Positions 27,927-36,449 of a DNA stretch of 64,000 nt are shown piece after piece; position 1 is the stretch's first letter, and every line of letters begins with the position of its first letter. Below the pieces are notes generated by a model that had not been told where the DNA came from, searched no databases, and was given only the letters and a program-made list of their open reading frames with translations. This DNA is from Bacillus altitudinis 41KF2b (GTDB lineage: Bacteria > Bacillota > Bacilli > Bacillales > Bacillaceae), in contig NZ_ASJC01000004.1 in NCBI RefSeq assembly GCF_000691145.1, forward strand, positions 186,001 through 250,000, written 5' to 3'. The position numbers and the translations under genes are program-made.

Positions 27927-27977
27927 GGGGCATCCTCTCCCACAGATAACGTGTCTTATGTGGGATTTTACCCTGTT

Positions 27978-28256
27978 TCAACTTTTCTGTAAAGATAAGA
28001 ACGGACCGGCACGAGCCTCTCTCGTTGTCTTTTCATAAAGCATCATCAGACTTTCTTGAAACGGCTTTTCTATCCTGCGCTTCTTCTTCTTTTCAACTGC
28101 CAGTTTCTCTAGCTTTCTCTCATTCACCGCAAGAAAGAATCCTCCATCCACTGCTGTCACTTTCACCCCTTGCTTCTTCAGCAGCTCACCAGGATTCACA
28201 AGCACATTCATCACAAAACCAAACCATACACTCAACCAGTTCTTCCATTTCTTCAC
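27978..28256 (-). CDS. ywcI: Conserved hypothetical protein YwcI
   Basis: 92 residues. An N-terminal Trp-rich amphipathic stretch (KKWKNWLSVWFGFVMNVL) is followed by a basic region with KKKKRRIEK. No catalytic motif is seen; membrane surface attachment is possible. The start is GTG at 28256, 7 bases after GGAGGG. It sits between sacT and vpr as in B. subtilis, on which the name rests. Confidence 0.7.
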   Translation of the reverse strand: MKKWKNWLSVWFGFVMNVLVNPGELLKKQGVKVTAVDGGFFLAVNERKLEKLAVEKKKKRRIEKPFQESLMMLYEKTTREARAGPFLSLQKS

Positions 28257-28433
28257 TGAACATCCCTCCGATTTACTTAGAATCTAGCAGTTCTAGCAAA
28301 TTAACTGTTCCTATCATATCCCGAGAAAAAAGAGAGGTTTGTCACAATCTGGGTGAAAAAACGAACTAGTTTTCAGAAGTTTTGTTGAAAAGTGCAGAAG
28401 ATGATCATGTTCCACAATGTTTCTATGAAAATT

Positions 28434-28708
28434 TTATACACACACTATCCCAAAGATAAGCACATCTTATCAACAGGGTTTATCCACATATCAACACCCT
28501 CTTACTAGATTTTGTGTATGAGATTTTTTTATTTTCCATATATATATCTGAATAATCGAGTTATCAACAGATTATTGTGCATAAGTGTGACTTTATAAAC
28601 AAAATAGTTCTTTATGACTATGTAAAATAAGACCATTTTAGTAAAGGAATTGGTTTCATCGTATGGAATACTTAATAACGGGCAGTGAATCTTTCCTATT
28701 TATCCACA
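28434..28708. promoter_or_regulatory. DnaA-box cluster between ywcI and vpr
   Basis: Four perfect DnaA boxes (TTATNCACA) occur within 275 bases: TTATACACA 28434-28442, TTATCCACA 28480-28488, TGTGCATAA (reverse orientation) 28576-28584 and TTATCCACA 28700-28708. One-mismatch boxes lie at 28467-28475, 28513-28521 (reverse), 28561-28569 and 28593-28601. The gap 28257-28757 holds no gene. In B. subtilis the ywcI-vpr interval is, from memory, one of the chromosomal DnaA-binding clusters outside oriC, and this one appears to be the counterpart. Confidence 0.75.
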
Positions 28709-28757
28709 AAAAGAAAGGCTATCTCCCTAAATACACAGCTAGAAAGGGGAAAATTAA

Positions 28758-31181
28758 TTGAAAAAAGTAATCTCTCGTTCTTCTGTTCTATTGTTCTCCA
28801 CTATTTTTACCTTATCCACATTCTTTTCAGGTCAGGCTGCTGCCGCTCCATCGAACAAACAGGTGGAACTGGAAAAAGCAGAAATCTTCGGCGAAATCAA
28901 TGTTAAGTCTAGAAAACACACCACTGTCATTGTTGAATTAAAGGAAAAATCCTTAGTTGAAGCCAAGCAAGAAGGCGAAGCACAAACAAAGGCCTCCCTC
29001 AAAAAATCTCGAACGAAAGTAAAGAATGCAGCACTCAAAAAGCTAGATAAAGCGAGTGTTCATCAAGAATATGAAAAAGTCTTCTCTGGTTTCTCTATGA
29101 AACTTCCTGCAAACGAAATCCCGAAACTGCTCGCAGTTGACGGAGTAAAAGCCGTTTATCCGGATGTTACATATCAAACAGATGAAGTGAAAAAGAAAAG
29201 CGTCCAGCTTCCAAATGAGGATGTCTCTCCACTCATGGATAAAAGCGCCCCATTTATCGGTGCACCAAAAGCTTGGGATGCCGGCTACTCTGGAAAAGGA
29301 GTAAAAGTCGCTGTCATTGATACTGGAGTAGATTATACCCACCCTGATTTAAAAGGAAACTTCGGATTATACAAAGGCTATGACTTTGTTGATAATGACT
29401 ATTCTCCACAAGAAACACCAAAAGGAGATCCTAGAGGCGAATCGACAGATCATGGTACACATGTCGCAGGAACAATTGCGGCAAATGGACAAATTAAAGG
29501 TGTCGCAAAAGATGCCACCCTTCTCGCCTACCGTGTCCTTGGACCAGGCGGATCAGGAACAACTGAAAATGTCCTTGCAGGCATCGATCGGGCTGTCACT
29601 GACGGAGCCGATGTCATGAACCTCTCTCTTGGAAACAGTGTGAATAACCCTGATTATGCAACAAGCATCGCACTGGATTGGGCCATGTCTGAAGGGGTTG
29701 TTGCTGTGACATCAAACGGAAACAGCGGGCCAAACAGCTGGACCGTTGGATCTCCTGGGACATCAAGAGATGCTATTTCTGTCGGAGCCACTCAGCTTCC
29801 GTACAGTTTATACAACGTGAAATTCCCGAACTATTCAACAGCAAAAGTGATGGGCTACTATCAAGAAAATGATTTAAAAGCACTTGACCAAAAACAAGTC
29901 ACACTCGTCCAAGCAGGCATCGGTGACGAAAAAGATTTTGAAAACATCGATGTCAAAGGAAAGGTGGCAGTGATTGAACGTGGAGCCATTGCCTTTGTTG
30001 ATAAAGTGGACAATGCGAAAGCTGCTGGTGCGATCGGCGTTGTCATGTACAACAATACCGATGGAGAAATCCCTGTGGATGTACCAGGTCTAGCCCTTCC
30101 GACGATTAAGCTGTCAAAAGCGGAAGGAACAGCACTTGTTAAAGCCATTGAGGCTGGTAACAATACAACAACTTTCTCGATTCAATTTGTGAAAGAGTTA
30201 AGTGAACAAGTCGCTGACTTCTCATCTCGCGGACCTGTTGTCGATACGTGGATGATCAAACCAGATCTTTCAGCACCTGGCGTGAGTATTGTCAGCACCA
30301 TTCCGACACACGATCCTTCTCAGCCATACGGCTATGGATCGAAGCAAGGAACAAGCATGGCATCTCCTCATGTAGCCGGAGTAGCAGCGATTATTAAACA
30401 AGCAAAACCATCGTATTCTACAGAGCAAATTAAAGCGCTGATGATGAATACAGCAGAAACATTGTATGACCCAAATGGGAACCCGTTCCCTCACAATACG
30501 CAGGGCACAGGCAGCGTTCGAATCATCGAATCACTTCAAGCGTCTTCTATTGTGTCTGATGCAAGCTATTCGTACGGCACTTTCTTAAAAGAAAAGGGCG
30601 TTCAAATCAAAACGAAGAAGTTCAAGGTAGAAAACCTGTCAAAAGCACCGAAAACCTATACCATTGATTACAAGTTCGATGGCAACGGCATTAGCACAAA
30701 CGGCACGAAAAAAATCACAGTAAAAGGGAATTCCACAGGGTCCTTTACTTCCGCAGTACAAGTGAATTATGGAAAAACGAAAAAAGGAACGTACCAAGGC
30801 AGTATCACCATTCGCGAAAATGGCAGAAAGGTCACTGAAATCCCTACTTTATTGATTGTAAAAGAGCCTGATTACCCGCGCGTCACTTCGGTTTCCGTAG
30901 AGCCGGATAACCGTGCTGGAAGCTATGTTATTAGTAGCTATCTCCCAGGCGGTGCTGAAAATCTTGCATTCCTCGTCTACTCGACAGATGGAGAGTATTT
31001 AGGTGAAGCAGGAGTTTATCAACATGTTGATAAAGGAGAGCATCGTGTGAAATGGAATGGCACGATCAATAAAGGACAGAAGTTAGAAGCAGGTGAGTAT
31101 ACAATGCTTGCGTATGCAAGCCTGAAAGGCAAATCAGATACGGTTCAAACAAAAGAACCATTCGATATTTATCCTGAATAA
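28758..31181 (+). CDS. vpr: Minor extracellular serine protease Vpr (subtilase)
   Basis: 807 residues. A Sec signal peptide (about 1-30, ending near AAAAP) is followed by an I9-type propeptide (about 40-140) and the subtilisin-type catalytic domain. The triad is Asp about 188 (VIDTGVDY), His about 232 (DHGTHVAG) and Ser about 533 (GTSMASPH). A protease-associated (PA) domain is inserted between His and Ser near residues 370-470. A C-terminal domain of about 200 residues ends with a bundle resembling FlgD-like Ig repeats. It is secreted and degrades protein outside the cell. The start is TTG 28758, 8 bases after AAGGGG. Confidence 0.93.
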   Translation: MKKVISRSSVLLFSTIFTLSTFFSGQAAAAPSNKQVELEKAEIFGEINVKSRKHTTVIVELKEKSLVEAKQEGEAQTKASLKKSRTKVKNAALKKLDKASVHQEYEKVFSGFSMKLPANEIPKLLAVDGVKAVYPDVTYQTDEVKKKSVQLPNEDVSPLMDKSAPFIGAPKAWDAGYSGKGVKVAVIDTGVDYTHPDLKGNFGLYKGYDFVDNDYSPQETPKGDPRGESTDHGTHVAGTIAANGQIKGVAKDATLLAYRVLGPGGSGTTENVLAGIDRAVTDGADVMNLSLGNSVNNPDYATSIALDWAMSEGVVAVTSNGNSGPNSWTVGSPGTSRDAISVGATQLPYSLYNVKFPNYSTAKVMGYYQENDLKALDQKQVTLVQAGIGDEKDFENIDVKGKVAVIERGAIAFVDKVDNAKAAGAIGVVMYNNTDGEIPVDVPGLALPTIKLSKAEGTALVKAIEAGNNTTTFSIQFVKELSEQVADFSSRGPVVDTWMIKPDLSAPGVSIVSTIPTHDPSQPYGYGSKQGTSMASPHVAGVAAIIKQAKPSYSTEQIKALMMNTAETLYDPNGNPFPHNTQGTGSVRIIESLQASSIVSDASYSYGTFLKEKGVQIKTKKFKVENLSKAPKTYTIDYKFDGNGISTNGTKKITVKGNSTGSFTSAVQVNYGKTKKGTYQGSITIRENGRKVTEIPTLLIVKEPDYPRVTSVSVEPDNRAGSYVISSYLPGGAENLAFLVYSTDGEYLGEAGVYQHVDKGEHRVKWNGTINKGQKLEAGEYTMLAYASLKGKSDTVQTKEPFDIYPE

Positions 31182-31195
31182 ACAAGAATCACATA

Positions 31196-31234
31196 AAAAG
31201 CCTTGTATGAGCCCATCAGCTCAACAAGGCTTTT
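31196..31234 (+). terminator. Terminator of vpr
   Basis: AAAAGCCTTGT and ACAAGGCTTTT form an 11-bp stem with a 17-base loop. Confidence 0.8.
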
Positions 31235-31262
31235 CTATCATGTATGGAGGAAAGAGCAATTC

Positions 31263-31490
31263 ATGTTGATATGGCTATGGATCGTTTCTTTTATGACAGC
31301 TTTTTTTCTCACGATCACCTTGGTTTATTTTTTTACCTTTTTACATGCAAAACAGCCTCGTCCTTTTCATCAAGCATGTGAACTGACTGTCTATACCACC
31401 TGCATTTATCCGCTTAGCTTGGCGGTGACAGCTGCCTTTATTCTCACCATGATGCTCCTCTATCCCTTTTATTGGCTGCGCAGACGGTAA
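31263..31490 (+). CDS. Small membrane protein, unknown function
   Basis: 75 residues with two hydrophobic segments (about 1-28 and 43-68) and a basic tail, WLRRR. The ATG at 31263 has GGAGG about 11 bases upstream; the frame is open further up, but that part is the vpr terminator. No family is recognised and I recall no B. subtilis counterpart between vpr and ywcH. Its site after the vpr terminator and its facing ywcH suggest a single-gene transcript. Confidence 0.6.
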   Translation: MLIWLWIVSFMTAFFLTITLVYFFTFLHAKQPRPFHQACELTVYTTCIYPLSLAVTAAFILTMMLLYPFYWLRRR

Positions 31491-31501
31491 ATTTACATAA
31501 G

Positions 31502-32503
31502 TTATGCGTCAAAAGCTTCTTTTAATAAACGATACGATGTAAGACGGTCTTGCATGTGATGTGTGATGGTCACAGCGATCACTTCATCTGTACGATACGC
31601 CTTTGCGAGTGCTGTCAGCTGCTGCTTCACAGAAGATGGTGTGCCAACAACCATTCTCTGTCGATTGGCTGCTACTCGTTTTTGTTCATATGGACTGTAG
31701 GAATAGGCCTTTGCCTGTTCAAATGAAGGAAAGCCTCCAAGGTTCTGTCCTTGTTCGTTAGCTAATAATGATAAATCTAAGCTAACAGCCAATTTTTCTG
31801 CCTGTTCCTCTGTTTCTGCACATAAAACGAAGACCGCAAGACTGACACGCGGCTCAGCACCAAATTCTGAAGGTTCAAATCGGTTGATATACTGCGACAC
31901 AGAGTCTTCTCCGCCTTCTCCATTAATGAAAAGAGCAAACGTATAGCCTGCACCTGCTTTTGCGGCAAGCCGTGCACTTCCTCCAGAGGAACCTAGCATC
32001 CATACCTCTGGGGCAGTATCTACTTTCGGAGAAGCGGTCAGGTGAGGCAGCGGATAAAATTCATCGGCTAAATCATGTAAATACACCCTTAATTCTTCTA
32101 CCTGCTCAGGGTATTGATCACCAAGTCGCTTCCGTTCTCCATGATGAAGGGCAATGGAGGAGATCGGCATACCTCCAGGAGCACGTCCAATGCCAAGATC
32201 AATTCTGCCCGGAGCCAAGGCTTCGAGCACTCTGAAGTTCTCTGCTACTTTATAGGCACTGTAGTGGGGCAGCATGACGCCGCCTGAACCAATACGGATA
32301 TGTGACGTCACAGCTGATAAATGACCGAGAAGCACCTCTGGACTCGATCCTGCGAGCCGGTTTGAAAAGTGATGCTCTGATACCCAAAATCGATGATAAC
32401 CCCATTTCTCTGCCTGCTTCGCCAGCTCGACTGTTTGCTTCAGCGCCTCAGCAGGCGTCGCATCTCCAATCAATGGAGATTGATCCAGTATACTTAATTT
32501 CAT
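31502..32503 (-). CDS. ywcH: Luciferase-like (LLM class) flavin-dependent monooxygenase YwcH
   Basis: 333 residues, identical in length to what I recall for YwcH. Typical LLM features are KLSILDQSPL at the start, RFWVSEHHFSN near 41, RIGSGGVMLPHYS near 73 and APGRIDLGIGRAPGG near 97. Such enzymes oxidise an organic substrate with reduced FMN and oxygen. The flavin reductase NfrA is encoded immediately upstream and could supply reduced flavin, though a partnership is inference. The ATG at 32503 has AGAGGTG upstream. Confidence 0.88.
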   Translation of the reverse strand: MKLSILDQSPLIGDATPAEALKQTVELAKQAEKWGYHRFWVSEHHFSNRLAGSSPEVLLGHLSAVTSHIRIGSGGVMLPHYSAYKVAENFRVLEALAPGRIDLGIGRAPGGMPISSIALHHGERKRLGDQYPEQVEELRVYLHDLADEFYPLPHLTASPKVDTAPEVWMLGSSGGSARLAAKAGAGYTFALFINGEGGEDSVSQYINRFEPSEFGAEPRVSLAVFVLCAETEEQAEKLAVSLDLSLLANEQGQNLGGFPSFEQAKAYSYSPYEQKRVAANRQRMVVGTPSSVKQQLTALAKAYRTDEVIAVTITHHMQDRLTSYRLLKEAFDA

Positions 32504-32522
32504 GATGTCGCACCTCTTACAG

Positions 32523-32554
32523 AAATCCCCCTCTCTCACTTGAAAGGGGGATTT
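32523..32554 (-). terminator. Inverted repeat between nfrA and ywcH
   Basis: AAATCCCCCT and AGGGGGATTT form a 10-bp stem. The T tail after it is short, so it may reduce readthrough or protect the upstream mRNA rather than terminate fully. Confidence 0.5.
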
Positions 32555-32560
32555 CCTGAT

Positions 32561-33310
32561 TTATTTTCGATTAAAGCCCTTCTCTTTCACAAAATCTCCG
32601 AGGAAAGCACGTTTTGGCTGGCTAAAGCCTCGAAGCATTTGCTCAGACCATGTATCTTTTCTCTCACCGTTTGTTCGTTCTTCATAATATGATGAAATAC
32701 GATCATCGTATTCTTTTAAATAACGATCCACATGAGCTTCGTCTTGCTGATATGTGTTTTCATGGTAGATCAACTCAACGGGCAACCGTTCCTTTTGAGA
32801 TGATGGATTGGCAGGATGTCCTATGGCCAGACCGAATAGCGGCAGCACATAGGAAGGTGTTTCAAGTAGTTCGGATACTTCCTTCAGCTGATTACGCAGT
32901 CCACCGATATAGCAGATGCCAAGTCCCATAGATTCTGCGGCGACACTGACATTTTGCGCAGCGAGCGCCGCATCAATCACACTGATCAGAAAGGCTTCAG
33001 TATTCTCAAGCGCTTCTTGATGGTTTTTCCCTGCTTTTTTTGCGATATAGTCGTGGCGTTTCAAGTCTGCACAGAAAACAAAAAAATGCCCATTCTTCTC
33101 AACGTATGGCTGATTTCCAGCCAGTTCAGCAAGCTTCGCCTTCTTCTCCTGATCTGTTACACCAATGATACTATACGCCTGTACATAGCTTGATGTCGAA
33201 GCAGCCTGTGCACTTTTGATAAGTGTCAGCACTTCTTCCTCTGTCAGACGCTCATCTGTAAACGAACGGATGGACCGATGATTTAAAATGGTTTCTATCG
33301 TTTTATTCAA
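32561..33310 (-). CDS. nfrA: FMN-containing NADPH-dependent nitro/flavin reductase NfrA
   Basis: 249 residues, equal to B. subtilis NfrA. The nitroreductase-fold FMN site is ETILNHRSIRSFTD at the N-terminus, SAQAASTSSYVQAYS near 37 and ESMGLGICYIGGLRN near 128. It reduces nitro compounds, flavins or quinones with NADPH. The frame is open to 33340, but AAGGAGG lies 8 bases before TTG 33310, which gives MNKTIETIL. A good sigma-A promoter lies just upstream. Confidence 0.92.
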   Translation of the reverse strand: MNKTIETILNHRSIRSFTDERLTEEEVLTLIKSAQAASTSSYVQAYSIIGVTDQEKKAKLAELAGNQPYVEKNGHFFVFCADLKRHDYIAKKAGKNHQEALENTEAFLISVIDAALAAQNVSVAAESMGLGICYIGGLRNQLKEVSELLETPSYVLPLFGLAIGHPANPSSQKERLPVELIYHENTYQQDEAHVDRYLKEYDDRISSYYEERTNGERKDTWSEQMLRGFSQPKRAFLGDFVKEKGFNRK

Positions 33311-33335
33311 TTCGAAGACCTCCTTCACTCCTACT

Positions 33336-33365
33336 ATCATAAGACAAATGAATATTGCTTTTCAA
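33336..33365 (-). promoter_or_regulatory. Sigma-A promoter for nfrA-ywcH
   Basis: TTGAAA (33365-33360) and TATGAT (33341-33336) are 18 bases apart on the minus strand, 26 bases upstream of the start codon. Confidence 0.6.
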
Positions 33366-33382
33366 AAGTTAGAACTTACGCC

Positions 33383-33413
33383 AAAAAGGCAGCCTACGCT
33401 TAGACTGCCCTTT
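33383..33413 (-). terminator. Terminator of rodA
   Basis: On the minus strand AAAGGGCAG pairs with CTGCCTTTTT around a 12-base loop, immediately after the rodA stop. Confidence 0.75.
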
Positions 33414-33420
33414 ACCCGTT

Positions 33421-34632
33421 TTATTTAAATAAATAACTTTGATATTTCGTTAATTGAACACTTGCATTATAGGCGATACCGAATCCAATCAGAACAGATA
33501 AAACAGAGCTTCCCCCGAAGCTGATGAATAAGAGCGGTATCCCCGTTACAGGCATAACGCCTATGTTCATGCCAATGTTCTGGAATGTATGGATGACAAT
33601 CAATGCTGTATATCCTACACAGAAAAATGACGCAAACCGGCTATAAGGATGGATACGGTCAATCAGCACAACAAGCCTGTAAATCAGGAAGAAGAACATG
33701 ATGACCACAAATGCACAGCCGACAAAACCAAAGGCTTCCCCTATGATAGAGAAAATCATATCTGTCTGTGCTTCTGGAACATACACTTTTAAGTTTTTAA
33801 CACCGTTCCCGAAAATTTGTCCTGCCCCAATTGCCATAATGGCTTGCTCGACTTGATATTTATCCGATCCAGATGCATCTTGTGTCTGGGCTTGGTTGGC
33901 TGTCGAAGAACTATCAGGCAGCCAAGCGGTAATCCGGTTGATCTGATACTGCTGAATCCCGATCTTTTGTGCGAAATCAGGGAATAGAATAATCACGGCT
34001 AACACAGCGGCAACTAAGAGCACAACCACTGAACCGATGAGAGAGATCAATTTCCAGTTGACCCCTGATAAAAAGACCATGACAACGACAATAAACATAC
34101 ATACCGCAGCCGTACCTGCATCTTGCAAAAAGATGAGTCCGACTGGTACAGCAGCCACGCCGGCAATTTTTAATAGTAGGAAAATATCATCTTCTAATGT
34201 TCGTTTTCCTCTTGGGGTTGCCTTCCCAATGACAGAGGCGAGCATCATAATCAAACCAATTTTCATGAACTCTGAAGGCTGAAATGTTCCAATTCCCGGT
34301 AACACAAACCAACTTTTTGCACCATTTTTAATTGGAGCAAAATCATGACCTGCAATTTGTGCAGGAGCAATTTTTAAAAGAATTAAGAGCATAATGCCGC
34401 CTATAAAAATATATAGGCTTAACTTTTCTAATTGTTCCAGATCGAAGTAATTAATAGCCACAATACAGATGACCCCGACCATGTAGTAAATGATCTGTCT
34501 GGTCCATGCATTAGATCCATATTGCCCAAACTGTCCCGCAGCATAAATAGCGATGACACTGATGGCAAAGAAGGCTAAAAATATAAAAATCAAATCTCCC
34601 TGATAGTAAGGAGATGTATTCTGCTTGTTCAT
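33421..34632 (-). CDS. rodA: SEDS-family peptidoglycan glycosyltransferase RodA
   Basis: 403 residues with about ten membrane segments. SEDS signatures are [21 protein letters not shown] near residue 110, LQDAGTAAV near 165 and AYNASVQL at the end region. [15 protein letters not shown] and [12 protein letters not shown], near 265-300, surround the catalytic region. RodA polymerises lipid II during elongation, working with class B PBPs and MreB. The ATG precedes a polar N-terminus NKQNTSPYY. It is a single gene with terminator in the B. subtilis order. Confidence 0.93.
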   Translation of the reverse strand: MNKQNTSPYYQGDLIFIFLAFFAISVIAIYAAGQFGQYGSNAWTRQIIYYMVGVICIVAINYFDLEQLEKLSLYIFIGGIMLLILLKIAPAQIAGHDFAPIKNGAKSWFVLPGIGTFQPSEFMKIGLIMMLASVIGKATPRGKRTLEDDIFLLLKIAGVAAVPVGLIFLQDAGTAAVCMFIVVVMVFLSGVNWKLISLIGSVVVLLVAAVLAVIILFPDFAQKIGIQQYQINRITAWLPDSSSTANQAQTQDASGSDKYQVEQAIMAIGAGQIFGNGVKNLKVYVPEAQTDMIFSIIGEAFGFVGCAFVVIMFFFLIYRLVVLIDRIHPYSRFASFFCVGYTALIVIHTFQNIGMNIGVMPVTGIPLLFISFGGSSVLSVLIGFGIAYNASVQLTKYQSYLFK

Positions 34633-35108
34633 GAACTAACCACCCTTATTACAAAACATAAAAGCCCTTATTTATATTAGATTGAAATTTTCACAAAAGC
34701 AACTCACCTTAAATATGACGGAAGTGACACCTGAAAGGTTCCATTCTATTTTCAAAAAATGAAATACTTTTCATCCTAACAATAGGAAAAAATTCCTTTC
34801 CACTCTATCATGACAACCGATCATAAGTCCTTTAAAAAGATTATTTTACAGATTTTAAGGGGAAAATTCAATGACTTATGTGGCGATATGAAAGGTGAAC
34901 ATCTTGCCAGCATAAGCTTAACTGAGGTATAAGAAAAAAAACAATTTCTGCGGAATAAGGCCCATTTTCCAATTATTGAGTTTACTTCAAAGTCAATTGT
35001 GGTATAATATTTGTAACAAAATGTTCACAATATCTCCTAAAAACAGACACAATTGCATCCTGACCTCTCATTTGAATTGAACATCAACTTACAAAGGAGT
35101 TGGATACG
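34633..35108. other. Intergenic region rodA-ywcE with ywcE promoter
   Basis: 476 AT-rich bases without a supported gene. At 35000-35008 the sequence TGG-TATAAT is an extended -10 element, with TTTACT at 34981-34986 as a weak -35 at 16-base spacing, about 100 bases before ywcE. No other structure was recognised. Confidence 0.55.
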
Positions 35109-35372
35109 ATGGATATGTTCTTTGCGTACCTATGTATTGCAACAGCTACACCCCTGTTTTTATGGTTGGAAAACAGAAAGATTGCATTAGCATCTATTCC
35201 ACCCATCATGATTATGTGGATTTTCTTCGGTCTTTACATGACAAGCAGTTTATCTCCAGCAGGACATACCTTCATGATCGCATTCTTTGCCATTAACGTG
35301 ATTCTGGCTCACATTGCAGCTTTCCTCATCTATGGACTTCCATTCATTCGTAAAAGATTCAGCAGCAGATAG
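35109..35372 (+). CDS. ywcE: Holin-like spore morphogenesis protein YwcE
   Basis: 87 residues, the same as the B. subtilis protein, with three hydrophobic segments (about 2-18, 27-47, 53-77) and a basic tail RKRFSSR. In B. subtilis YwcE is a holin-like protein needed for proper spore coat structure and germination. A TTG at 35100 is in frame, but ATG 35109 lies 10 bases after AGGAG and gives the family N-terminus MDMFFAYLC. It is divergent from rodA. Confidence 0.88.
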   Translation: MDMFFAYLCIATATPLFLWLENRKIALASIPPIMIMWIFFGLYMTSSLSPAGHTFMIAFFAINVILAHIAAFLIYGLPFIRKRFSSR

Positions 35373-35449
35373 ATATCACATCATCAATTGGAAGCGTTAT
35401 CACAATCAGCATAAAAACCACTCACCTATGAAAGATGAGTGGTTTTTTA

Positions 35450-35830
35450 TTATTTCTCTGAATGCTCAGACTGCTTTGGCGCAGATGGTGAATAACCGTC
35501 TTTGCTGTTCTCTCCGTGGCTGTAGTGAGCCGCGAAGATCCAAACAGACCCGATGACGAAAATGATCGCACAGAACAGACCAAACAAAGTATTTCCGACT
35601 TGAACAGTTCCGTTCTCACTCTCTGTCATGTGCATGAACATGAACAGCTGCAAGAATGCTTGAATGAAGGCAAAACCAAAGATAATCCATAGTTTTGCGG
35701 AACTGCCAATTTCAGCTCCGATGGCAATCCAGAATGCTAAGATGGTTAGCACAATGGAGAGAATGAAGCCGACTACGTGTTTCCAAGGGAAGTGTTCGTG
35801 CTCTGCTGAGGAATGTGTTTTTCCAGCCAT
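35450..35830 (-). CDS. qoxD: Cytochrome aa3-type quinol oxidase subunit IV QoxD
   Basis: 126 residues with three membrane segments and the small-subunit signature HVVGFILSIVLT near residue 18 and FIQAFLQLFMFMHM near 55. It is the accessory subunit that helps stabilise the oxidase. The ATG at 35830 is one base past the qoxC stop. It is the last gene of qoxABCD. Confidence 0.92.
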   Translation of the reverse strand: MAGKTHSSAEHEHFPWKHVVGFILSIVLTILAFWIAIGAEIGSSAKLWIIFGFAFIQAFLQLFMFMHMTESENGTVQVGNTLFGLFCAIIFVIGSVWIFAAHYSHGENSKDGYSPSAPKQSEHSEK

Positions 35831-35831
35831 A

Positions 35832-36449
35832 TCACAAAAGCCCCCCTAATCCGATCAAGTACACAGCTGTGAAGATGAAAATCCATACAACATCAAGGAA
35901 ATGCCAGTATAGACTTGAGATAAAGATCTTCGCTGCTGTTTGTGGTGTTAATCCACGTTTTTTAATTTGGAACAAGACGCCCGTAATCCAGAAGATACCG
36001 ATGGATACGTGTAATCCGTGAGTTCCTAAAAGAACAAAGAATGCAGACCAGTATGCACTTGTATGGATGCTCGCACCCTCATGTACATAATGGAAGAATT
36101 CGAAAATCTCAAAACCAACGAAGCCTGCACCTAGAAGCAGTGTCAGAATCGTCCAAATGACAACCCCTTTTGTACTTCCACGGCGCATTTCATGAACGGC
36201 AATCCCACATGTAAATGAACTCACCAATAGCAGGAATGTCATGATCAATACAAGCTTCATATCAAATAGCTCAGCTGGCAAAACGCCGCCAGCTGTTCTG
36301 CCATGAAGAACAAAGTAGGTCGCAAAAAGTGTTGAGAATAACACGATTTCCGCGCCAAGGAATATCCAGAAACCAAGGATGTTTAAACGTCCTGTTTCAG
36401 ACTGATATTCAAGCGGTGCATTTGCATAGCTGCTATCATTATGTCCCAT
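35832..36449 (-). CDS. qoxC: Cytochrome aa3-type quinol oxidase subunit III QoxC
   Basis: 205 residues, five membrane segments, typical of heme-copper oxidase subunit III. LGFWIFLGAEIVLFSTLFATY lies near residue 24, LLGTHGLHVSIGI near 137 and YWHFLDVVWIFIF near 180. The start overlaps the qoxB stop (TAATG), so translation is coupled. Confidence 0.94.
   Translation of the reverse strand: MGHNDSSYANAPLEYQSETGRLNILGFWIFLGAEIVLFSTLFATYFVLHGRTAGGVLPAELFDMKLVLIMTFLLLVSSFTCGIAVHEMRRGSTKGVVIWTILTLLLGAGFVGFEIFEFFHYVHEGASIHTSAYWSAFFVLLGTHGLHVSIGIFWITGVLFQIKKRGLTPQTAAKIFISSLYWHFLDVVWIFIFTAVYLIGLGGLL

Noticed and set aside
28434..28708. DnaA boxes considered as a replication origin or plasmid origin
   Set aside because: No dnaA, dnaN or rep gene is near, the flanking genes are chromosomal in conserved order, and the position fits a known non-origin DnaA cluster.
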